A DNA stretch of 64,000 bases from Serripes groenlandicus (lineage: Eukaryota > Mollusca > Bivalvia > Cardiida > Cardiidae). Where the stretch lies: the NCBI GenBank assembly GCA_031761405.1, contig JASEVX010000007.1, positions 33,397,677 through 33,461,676 of the forward strand, read 5' to 3'. The notes beneath the pieces were generated by a model. The model saw nothing but the letters and a program-made list of their open reading frames with translations, was not told the DNA's origin and made no database searches. Position numbers and translations under genes: made by a program. Below are positions 55,609 through 64,000 of this stretch, piece after piece. The stretch's first letter is position 1. Every line of letters starts with the position of its first letter.

Positions 55609-58055
55609 CAAGAGGCCCAAGAGGGCCAGTATCGCTCCACGGCCATAAGGCAAAAATAAAATCTCCAAACAGCCCTGCCCCGTGGTGGCTATTTTTTTTA
55701 CCAACCACCATGGCTTAAAGGAATCTTGTAGAGTGTCACCAAAGGAATGTTTCTGCAAAATTATTTGAAAATATGCCTGACACTTTCGGAGGAGAATATT
55801 TTTTAAGTTTTCACTATGGTCATATAAGTCAAAATAGCCCCGCCCTCTGGCGGCCATGTTTTTCGACCAATCAACATGGCTTGAAGGAATCTGATAGAGG
55901 GTCACCCAATGAACATTTCTACAAAATTATTTGAAAATCGGCTGAACACTTTCGGAGAAGAAGATGTTTTAAGTTTTCACTATAGCTATATAACGCAAAA
56001 AAGCCCCGCCCCCTGGCGGCCATGTTTTTCGCCCAATCAACATTTCTTGAAGGAATCTAATTAAGGTTCACACAAGGAACATTTCTACAAAATTATTTGA
56101 AAATCGGCCTGACACTTTTGGAGGAGAAGATTTTTTAAGTTCGCTCTTTAGCCATATAGGCAAAATAGCCCCGCCCTGTGACGGCCATGTTTTTTTACCA
56201 ATCAACATGGCTTGAAGGAATCTGATAGAGGGTCACCCACGGAACATTTCTACATAATTATTTGAAAATCTGCTGAACACTTTTTGAGAAGAAGATAATT
56301 TAAGTTTTCACTATAGCTATATAAGGCAAAAAAGCCCCGCCCCCTGGCGGCCATGTTTTTCGCCCAATCAAAATTTCTTGAAGGAATCTAATAAAGGGTC
56401 ACCCAAGGAACATTTCTACAAAATTATTTGAAAATCGGCCTGACACTTTCGGAGAAGAAGATTTTTTAAGTTCTCACTATTTTTTTCTTTCGGTTGCCAT
56501 GGAAACCAGAATTTTGAATGGATCAAAAACAAGAGGCCCATGAGGGCCTATGCTCTACTGGTATGGTTCTTTGGTCATTTTCAATCCAGAGCATGTATGT
56601 ATGGTGAAGATCGGATAGTAAATGGAGGCTCTTTTGTGTTCACAAGCTGTATTATAGCAATTTTTACAATTTCATGGGCCATAATCCAGTCTTGGCGGAT
56701 CTGGCTGGTTTTCAAAAGGAACCAAGCTCTCATCAATATTCGACTACTATCTAAGTTTGGTGAAGATCAGATAGTAAATAGAGCCTCTATTGTGTTCACA
56801 TGCTCAATTATAGCAATTTGAACAATTTCAAGGGCCATAATCCAGTCTTGCATGGGCGGATCTGGCTGGTTTACGAAAGGAACCGAGCTCTCATGGATAT
56901 CTAACTACTGTATAAGTTTGGTTGAGATACAATCAAAAGTGAAGACTGTATCGTGTTAACAAGCTCTTTTATAGCAATTTTGACCATTTCAAGGGCCATA
57001 ATCCAGTCATGCATGAGCGGATCTGGCTGGTTTTCGAAAGGAACCGAGCTCTCATGGATATCTAACTACTGTATAGGTTTGGTTGAGATACAATCAAAAG
57101 TGAAGACTGTATCGTGTAAACAAGCTCTTTTATAGCAATTTTGACCATTTCAAGGGCCATAATCCAGTCATGCATGGGCGGATCTGGCTGGTTTTAGAAA
57201 GGAACTGAGCTCTCATAGATATCTAACTACTGTATAAGTTTGGTTGAGATACAATCAAAAGTGAAGACTGTATCGTGTTAACAAGCTCTTTTATAGCAAT
57301 TTTGACCATTTCAAGGGCCATAATCCAGTCATGCATGAGCGGATCTGGCTGGTTTTCGAAAGGAACCGAGCTCTCATGGATATCTAACTACTGTATAGGT
57401 TTGGTTGAGATACAATCAAAAGTGAAGACTGTATCGTGTAAACAAGCTCTTTTATAGCAATTTTGACCATTTCAAGGGCCATAATCCAGTCATGCATGGG
57501 CGGATCTGGCTGGTTTTAGAAAGGAACTGAGCTCTCATAGATATCTAACTACTGTAGAAGTTTGGTTGAGATACAATCAAAAGTGAAGACTGTATCGTGT
57601 TAACAAGCTCTTTTATAGCAATTTTGACCATTTCAAGGGCCATAATCCAGTCATGCATGGGCGTATCTGGCTGGTTTTCGAAAGGAACCGAGCTCTCATG
57701 GATATCTAACTACTGTATAAGTTTAGTTGAGATACAATCAAAAGTGAAGACTGTATCGTGTTAACAAGAAATTGTTTACGGACGCACGGACGCACGGACG
57801 CACGGACGACGGACAAATCGCCACGACATAAGCCCTTCTGGCCTTTGGCCAGTAGAGCTAAAAATTGAAGGAATTTAGTAGAGGACATTGAGAGGATGCT
57901 TCCTATGAAGTTTCAACCAAATTGGCCAAGTGGTTAGGGAGAAGAAGTTGTTTAAAGGAAAAAGTTAACGCACGCACGCACGCACGCACGCACGGACGCA
58001 CGACGGACAATTCGCCATGACATAAGCTCGACTGGCTTTCAGCCAGTGGAGCTAA
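55609..58055 (+). mobile_element. C2 element split by C3
   Basis: CAAGAGGCCCAAGAGGGCC, GTATCGCTCCACGGCC; units near 165 bp; interrupted after GGATCAAAAA at 56529 and resumed at 57865 with TTGAAGGAATTTAG; ends with (GCAC)n, CTGGCTTTCAGCCAG, TGGAGCTAA. Inserted in C1 at AAGGAAAA|CAAGCCCC. Confidence 0.8.
56530..57864 (+). mobile_element. C3 element, innermost layer, 161-bp units
   Basis: CAAGAGGCCCATGAGGGCC, ATGCTCTACTGG; units starting 56960, 57121, 57282, 57443 and 57604 step by exactly 161 bp. Ends (GGACGCAC)n, TGGCCTTTGGCCA, GTAGAGCTAAAA. Very similar to 46202-47540. Contains a two-unit (322-bp) higher-order repeat. Confidence 0.85.
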
Positions 58056-58775
58056 CAAGCCCCACCCCCTTGCGGCCATGTTTTTCAACGGATCGGAAAT
58101 ATTTGAACAAGCTTGGTAGGGGGTGCCCCAAGGAACATTTGTGCAAAAAATTTTTTAAATCGGGCCAATACTTATGAACAAGAAGATTTTTTAAGATTTG
58201 GCAATTTTCCCCTTTTCTGATGCTGCAGCAACCAAAGTTCTACTTGGAATGACATTCTTTGAACAACTTTGAAAGGGGACCACCTAAGGACCATTTCTGT
58301 GAAATTATTTTGAAATCTGGCCAGTACTTTTGAACAAGAAGATTTTTTAAAGTTTTAACAATGCACATATAAGGAAAACAAGCCCCGCCCCCTTGCGGCC
58401 ATATTTTTCAACGGATCGGAAATATTTGAACAATCTTGGTAGAGGGTGCCCTAAGGAACATTTGTGCAACATAATTTTCAAATCGGGCCAGCATATTTGG
58501 ACAAGAAGATATTTTAAGATTTGGCAATTTTCCCCTTTTCTGATGCCGCAACAGCCAAAGTTCTACTTGGAATTAAATTCTTTGAACAACTTTGAAAGGG
58601 GACCACCTAAGGACCATTCCTGTGAAGTTATTTTAATATCTGCCCATTGGTTTAGTAGAAGAAGTCATTTGTAGGAAATTGTTAACAGACGGACGGACAG
58701 ACAGACGACGACGACAGACATTCAGTGATCACAAAAGCTCACCTTGCACTTCGTGCATAGGTGAGCTAAAAATAT
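58056..58775 (+). repeat. C1 internal units, right of the nest
   Basis: Two rounds of CAAGCCCC(A/G)CCCCCTTGCGGCCATGTTTTTC... and CCCCTTTTCTGATGC(T/C)GCA..., period close to 300 bp. Confirms that both sides of the C2 insertion come from the same C1 body. Confidence 0.65.
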
Positions 58776-59220
58776 GTGAAATCTCTATAATTGTAGGTAT
58801 GATTACTTTTGTAGCAATTTTTTCAAAAGTCGTCAGCTGCAGATGCGTCAAAATGTGTCTTCATGTGGGAAAGAGTAAACAAAGCCCATTGCATGTAAAA
58901 TATATTTTTACCAATGTTGTCAAAAGTCATCTGCAGCAGAGGCATCAGAAAGCGTCTATATGTGGGAAAGCGTTAAGAAACAAGACATGTTATTTCAGGA
59001 TACACATTCAATCTCTCAAAACCTGTCTGACAATCTCTTCTATAGATATAGTTTTTAGCCTGTTTGTGTCTTAGTAACAGAACAATCCCACAAGAATTAC
59101 GCGTAATTAAATGTCTTGCAGTCTTCCACTTTGACCATGAATATGAAGAAGGGTACTAGTGGTATCTCTGATCCAAATTATTTGAAAGCCCTACGACTAG
59201 TACTTATTGAGAAAAGTAAA

Positions 59221-60391
59221 AAACAAGATGTGTTTGTGAAACACTGATGCCCCCGAATGGCAACATCTAGGTCAAAGGTCAAGGTCGCCAGGTCAAAAAT
59301 GTTGGTACTGACAGAAAGGTCATGTCACAAGGAATACACATGTGAAATATGGTAGCCGTACCTGTTATGGTTCAAAAGTAGTGGTCAAGGTTAAAGTTTT
59401 TTTCGAGAATGGCAACATCTAGGTCAAAGGTCAAGGTCGCAAGGTGAAAAATTTTGGTATTGACAGAAAGGTCATGTCACAAGATATACACATGTGAAAT
59501 ATGGTAGCCGTACCTGTTATGGTTCAACAGTAGTGGTCAAGGTTAAAGTATTTTTTCAAGAATGGCAACATCTAGGTCAAAGGTCAAGGTCGCAAGGTGT
59601 ACATTTTGGTACTGACAGAAAGGTCATGTCACAAGGTATACACATGTAAAATATGGTAGCCGTACCTGTTATGGTTCAAAAGTAGTCGTCAAGGTTAAAA
59701 GTTTTTATCGAGAATGGCAACATCTAGGTCAAAGGTCAAGGTCGCAAGGTAAAAAATGTTAGTACTGACAGAAAGGTCATGTCACAAGGTATACACATGT
59801 GAAATATGGTAGCCTTACCTGTTATGGTTCAAAAGTAGTGGTGAAGGTTAAAGGTTTTTTTGAGAATGGCAACATGTAGGTCAAAGGTCAAGGTCGCAAG
59901 GTAAAAAATGTTGGTACTGACAGAAAGGTCATGTCACAAGGAATACACATGTGAAATATGGTAGCCGTACCTGTTATGGTTCAAAAGTAATGGCCAAGGT
60001 TAAAGTTTTTTTCGAGAATGGCAACATCTAGGTCGAAGGTCAAGGTCGCAAGGACAAAAATGTTGGTACTGACAGAAAGGTCATGTCACAAGGAATACAC
60101 ATGTGAAATATGGTAGCCGTACCTGTTATGGTTCAAAAGTAATGGCCAACGTTAAAGTTTTTTTCGAGAATGGCAACATCTAGGTCAAAGGTCAAGGTCG
60201 CAAGGACAAAAATTTTGGTACTGACAGAAAGGTCATGTCACAAGGAATACACATGTGAAATATGGTAGCCGTACCTGTTATGGTTCCAAAGTAGTGGTCA
60301 AGGTTAAAGTTTTTTTCGTGCAGACAGACAGACGTGTGTGACAGGCCAAAAACTAGATGCCCACCGAATCGGAGATTCCGGGGGCATAAAA
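59221..60391 (+). mobile_element. C4 element (pearl/Helentron-like), 152-bp units
   Basis: Starts AAACAAGATGTGTTTGTGAAACAC with a small hairpin, then TGATGCCCCCGAATGG. Seven units, GAATGGCAACATCTAGG at 59255, 59407, 59560, 59712, 59864, 60016 and 60168 (152-153 bp). Ends GCAGACAGACAGACG, GGAGATTCCGGGGGCATAAAAA. The 5' TGCCCCCGAAT pairs with the 3' ATTCCGGGGGCA. Confidence 0.82.
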
Positions 60392-60516
60392 AATAAACAT
60401 TGATGTTTGATGCCACCGCCATCGCCAAAAAAGCAACACCTTAGAATAACTTTCGCAACTTCGTCGTGCGGAGACAAAACCCTTACTCTGATACACACAC
60501 ATAAAACATGGGACAA

Positions 60517-61400
60517 GAGGCAAAAGATGGCCCTAGATTGATCACTTGAGTGACTGTGTAACCGCTCATGTCTAAGAAATTTTCATCAAGAGAATGAAAG
60601 AAACTGCAAGGAGTAATAAGATAAAAACATTCCACTGGATAACATGTGTGGCCTTCCAAAATACGATAATAATTGAGAAAATGGGCGGAATGAAATTATA
60701 GAACACAGGGATAACTAAAACAAGAGGGCCATGATGGCCCTGAATCACTCCTCTGAGTTATGCCAACCACATAGTCAATCACAATAAATCTTTTTGCGGT
60801 AAGGTAAGCTAATACTAATGTTAACAAGATATCCCTTCGATTTGGCTATGTGACCTTGCTTTTGAACTAACATGACCCAAATTCAAATTTGACTTAGCTA
60901 TCATCAAGACATTATTTTGACAAAATTTCAACATGCTAAAGTTAAAAATACGTCTTGGTCACCGAAAGAACATGAGTGCCAACTTAATTTCTAATCGGCC
61001 CTGGGTTTTTGAAGATTTTTTAAGTTTTCACTATATATACATACATATTAGGAAAACAAACCTCTCCCCTGGTGGCCATGTTTTACAAGGGATCAAAATC
61101 ATTTTAACAACCTCTCACCTCCCCTGGTGGCCATGTTTTACAAGGGATCAAAATCATTTTAACAACCTCTCACCTCCCCTGGTGGCCATGTTTTACAAGG
61201 GATCAAAAATCATTTTAACAATCTTGGAAGGGGGTCACCCAATCAACATTTGTACGAAAATATTTCCAAATCTGGCCAGTACTGTTGGACAAGAAGATTT
61301 TTTAAGTTTGCATGATATATACATACAAGAGCGCCATGATGGCCATGGATCGCTCACCTTATTTAATATAACTTGGTAAATGGTCACCCAAGGAACACTT
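60517..61400 (+). mobile_element. Heads and bodies of C1-type elements, incomplete
   Basis: Three heads in the same direction: GACAAGAGGCAAAAGATGGCCC (60513), ACAAGAGGGCCATGATGGCCC (60720), CAAGAGCGCCATGATGGCC (61326). Bodies carry GTTAACAAGATATCCC and GGTGGCCATGTTTTAC units. No matching 3' hairpins, so these are 3'-truncated or piled on each other. Confidence 0.6.
61066..61220. repeat. 55-bp tandem triplication
   Basis: CCCCTGGTGGCCATGTTTTAC...CAACCTCTCACCT repeated three times with almost no change; a recent local expansion inside a C1/C2-type body. Confidence 0.88.
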
Positions 61401-61645
61401 GTGCCAAGTTATTTCAAAATCAGGCCTATACTTTTGACAAGATTATTTTTTTTAAAGTTTTCACTATAAATTCATACAAGGAAATCATGCTATTTCAAAA
61501 TCAGGCCTATACTTTTGACAAGATTTTTTTTAAAAAGTTTTCACTATAAATTCATACAAGGAAATCAAGCTGCACCCCCTGGCAGCCATGTTTTTCAAAA
61601 GATCGAAATCATTTGAAAAAATATTGGAAAAGGGTCACCCAAGGA

Positions 61646-61868
61646 ATGAATGTATATTGTTTTATGGTGCATCGACAGCTAAGGTCATTTAGCGCGCAAT
61701 TAAATTTAATTATTCATGATCCCTGGGTAAACAAACCAGTACTAGGCTAGAAAATGTGCCTTGCCCAAGGGCACTCCACCATGACCGTAGTGCCGCGACT
61801 GGGGATCGAACCCGGGACACCCGGTTTCGAAATCCCCGACGCTAACCACTCGACCACAGCAGATTCCT
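61646..61868 (-). mobile_element. SINE with 12-bp TSD
   Basis: GTCACCCAAGGA at 61634-61645 and 61869-61880, lying in a C-type minisatellite unit. Complete: minus-strand head GGAATCTGCTGTGGTCGAGTGG, CGGGTTCGATCCCCAG; tail (ATTC)n. Reference copy for 20413-20606 and the cluster at 23741-24330. Confidence 0.92.
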
Positions 61869-62021
61869 GTCACCCAAGGAACATCTGTGTCAAATTATTT
61901 TCAAATCAGACTTTTGGACACGAAGATTTTTTAAATATTCATTATACACATGTAAGAAAAACAAGCTCTGCCCCCTGGTGGCCATGTTTTTCAATGGATC
62001 AGAATAATTTGAATTATTTTT

Positions 62022-62874
62022 GCAAAAAACAGATGTCTCCACCTCAAATATCTGTCAAAATCTCTCAAAACATTCCAACCTTTAAAGCAGACAATGGGTT
62101 CTGCACATCGCCTTGATGAGATGAACATGTGACCCAAGTTTCATGAAAATCCTTTAAGACGTCTATGGAGCGGACATGAAATAAAGCCTCAAACCTTTGA
62201 CCTTCAAGCATGACCTTGACTTTGAACCGGTATGGTTGAGACATGGGGGTTCTGCACATCACCTTGATGAGGTGAACATCTGACTCGAGTTTCTTAGAAA
62301 TCCTTCAAGCAATCTTGGAGATATGGAGCGGACACAAAATAAAGCCTCAAACCTTTGATCTTCAAGTGTGACCTTAACCCGGGATGGTCGAGACATGGGT
62401 TCTGCTAATCGCCTTGATAAGGTAAACATGTGACCCAAGTTTCAGGAAAATCCTTCAAGCCGTCTTGGAGATATGGAGCGGACATGAAATAAAGCCTCAA
62501 ACCTTTGACCTTCAAGCGTGACCTTGACCTTGAACCAGGATGGTCGAGACACGGGTTCTGCACCTTGCCTTGATGATGTGAACATCTGACCCAAGTTTCT
62601 TAGAAATCCTTCAGGCAGTTTTGGAGATATGGAGCGGACACGAAATAAAGCCTCAAACCTTTGACCATCAAGCGTGACCTTGACCTTGACCTGGGATGGT
62701 TGAAACATGGGTTCTGCACATCGCCTTGATGAGGTGAACATCTGACCCAAGTTTCATGAAAATCCTTCAAGCTGTCATGGAGATATGGAGCGGACACGAT
62801 TCGGACAGACAGACAGACAGACAGACATCAAGGACAAAAACAATATATCTCCCCTGTATACAGGGGGAGACATA
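62022..62874 (+). mobile_element. C5 element, about 150-157-bp units
   Basis: CAGATGTCTCCACCTC near the start; units marked by GTTCTGC(A/T) at 62098, 62248, 62398, 62552 and 62709; (GACA)n at 62803-62826; 3' hairpin ATCTCCCCTGTATACAGGGGGAGA then CATAAT. Flanks TTTTTGCAAAAAA and ATATTCAAATCTGGC join into a normal C-type unit, so C5 interrupted an older element. Confidence 0.75.
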
Positions 62875-64000
62875 ATTATATTCAAATCTGGCTAGTACTT
62901 TTGGACAAAACAGATTTTTTAAGTTTTCACTATAAACACATATAAGTAAAACAAGCTCCGCCCCATGGTGACCAGGTTTTTAATGGATCGGAATAATTTG
63001 AATAATCTTGAAAGAGTATCACCCAAGGAACATCTGTGCCAAATTAATTTTAAATTAAGCAAGTACTTTTGGACTAGAAGATTTTCTAAGGAAAACAGGC
63101 TTTCCCCCTTTGAATTGAACCCGTCACAAAGAAACTAAGTTATGACTAATTAATGCAAAGTGTGACAGATAGGAGGATAGAGACGAGTCTCCAACAACAA
63201 AACAAAAAAACGTGGATAGCTATAGCCCCAGCCCCTTGAAACCATGTTATCAACCAATCAATATCTCTTAAAACAATTTTTGAAGAAAGTCACCTAAAGA
63301 ACATTTCTGCAAAATTAGCTTGAGATCAGGAAAGCAGATTCAGGAAAAGATTTTGAAAGCTTTAGTCATTTTACCCCTTTTCTAATTCCATCTGCCGGAC
63401 AAGTTTTTCAACAAATCAATATGAAGATATATTGTCATATTACTCTATTTCTGGCACTGCAGCATTCAGACTTCTCAAAATAATTTAGCAAGTTAATTCA
63501 ATGACTAGTTTGTTTACAAGTTTTTTCTAAAAGTTGATGTAGTGACCTTGTTTTTAACCCCTACATTACCCAGCTATTATGAGCCTGACTAGGATTTAAT
63601 GGTAATGAATCTGCTGATGATTTCCATGAAGATTGGATGAAAAATGTGGCCTAAAATGTGTTAACAAGGTTTTTCTAAAATTTGACCTAGTGACCTGGTG
63701 TTTGACCCTACTAGACCTAATTTCAATCCTGACTAGATTTTAATTGGAGATGAATTTTCTAATGATTTTTCATAAAGATTGGATGCAAAATGTGCAATCA
63801 AGTCAGTTCACTAGGTTTTTCTAACATTGTCCTAGTGACCTACTTTTTGACCACACATGAACCAGTTTTATTTAAATCCAACTGGGATTTGATGGAGATG
63901 AATGTTCTTATGAACTCTCATGATGATTTGATGGAGATGAATGTTCTAATGAACTCTCATGATGATTTGATGGAGATGAATGTTCTAATGAACTCTTATG
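62875..64000 (+). mobile_element. C1/C2-type body sequence running to the window edge
   Basis: GGCTAGTACTTTTGGAC, AATGGATCGGAATAATTTG, then GTTAACAAGGTTTTTC, TAGTGACCTGGTGTTTGACC and GAAGATTGGATG(C/A)AAAATGTG units as in 49376-50107. Ends not visible. Confidence 0.6.
63886..64000. repeat. 39-bp tandem repeat at the window end
   Basis: Units start at 63886, 63925 and 63964 (GATTTGATGGAGATGAATG...CTCATGAT). The third is cut by the window edge, so the full copy number is unknown. Confidence 0.92.

Larger units (their letters stand above)
54984..58772 (+). mobile_element. C1 element split by C2
   Basis: CAAGAGGGCCATGATGGCCC, GGATCGCTCACCTG start; internal CCTTTTCTGATGCCGCAGC, GACCACCTAAGGACC and CAACGGATCGGAA units on both sides of the C2 insertion (to 55608 and from 58056); GACGGACGGACAGACAG tract; 3' hairpin CTCACCTTGCACTTCGTGCATAGGTGAGCTAAAAA. 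Confidence 0.78.
54935..58976. mobile_element. Family B MITE, outer shell of a four-layer nest
   Basis: Left part CCTTTCCCAAATACAACAAGTC, CTGCAGCACACAAC to about 54983; right part from about 58773 (TGTGAAATCTCTATAATTG) to GTCAGCTGCAGATGCGTC and CATGTGGGAAAGAG near 58876. A second MITE right end follows to 58973. Confidence 0.65.

Noticed and set aside
56953..57457. Identical 60-codon ORFs as a tandem gene family
   Set aside because: They are the 161-bp C3 minisatellite read in one frame; the frame is not kept in other units.
60933..61379. 148-codon plus-strand ORF
   Set aside because: It is the 55-bp triplication and C1/C2 minisatellite units read through; residue repeats mirror the DNA repeat.
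44628..64000. First zinc-finger exon of the receptor
   Set aside because: I looked on the minus strand for a C-x2-C-x13-C-x2-C coding block ending CEGCK with a donor and saw none. My reading by eye is not exhaustive; a translated search with NR1 first fingers would settle it.

Overview
This is eukaryotic DNA, most likely from a bivalve mollusc. The repeat families (tRNA-derived SINEs with a shared 3' core, minisatellite-bearing elements beginning CAAGAGGGCC, and elements with GTCCCGCGAGAAAACC termini) are ones I associate with bivalves. A dreissenid mussel is my best guess, but that is recognition from memory and not proven here.

Only one gene is supported. On the minus strand, seven exons (44627-44486, 14881-14216, 14008-13782, 13046-12938, 11065-10924, 7526-7396, 6336-6083) join in frame with GT-AG introns. 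They encode the last 556 residues of a nuclear receptor of the NR1 type (E75/Rev-erb/E78 or molluscan NR1P-like): second zinc finger, RRPKR extension, long Ser/Thr- and Met-rich hinge, a complete ligand-binding domain and an AF-2 helix, ending in TAG. The exon for the first zinc finger and the start codon was not found and probably lies beyond position 64000 or in unrecognised sequence at 44628-64000. The intron between the second-finger exon and the hinge exon is about 29.6 kb and is packed with repeats.

Almost everything else is mobile DNA. (1) TTAA-flanked MITEs with CCCTTTCCC termini fit non-autonomous piggyBac-like elements. 'Family A' (CCCTTTCCCTCATA ends) has about 24 copies, thirteen of them exactly 222 bp. 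Each has an L end (CGACAATTCTGCAGC) and an R end (TAGACGCTTTCTGACGC) around a central hairpin. 'Family B' is older, more decayed and has CCCTTTCCCACATA-type ends. (2) Seven classes (C1-C7) of Helentron/pearl-like elements share a layout: a 5' end that mostly begins CAAGAG, internal tandem repeats mostly of 150-169 bp, a GGAC/GACA simple tract in many, and a 3' hairpin that in C1-C3 is followed by GCTAAAA. (3) tRNA-derived SINEs, several with clear 8-13 bp target duplications. (4) Long-palindrome MITEs and other terminal-inverted-repeat elements.

Layout: 1-5800, MITE cluster with one C1 remnant; 5800-14900, receptor ligand-binding and hinge exons with scattered repeats; 14900-44485, giant repeat-filled intron; 44486-44627, second-finger exon; 44700-64000, C1-C5 minisatellite elements, MITEs and SINEs, with deep nesting at 54930-58980. 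No transposase, viral gene, CRISPR array or functional RNA gene was recognised. The most interesting material is how these elements are built and nested, plus a tandem array in one receptor intron that repeats that intron's own splice-donor sequence.
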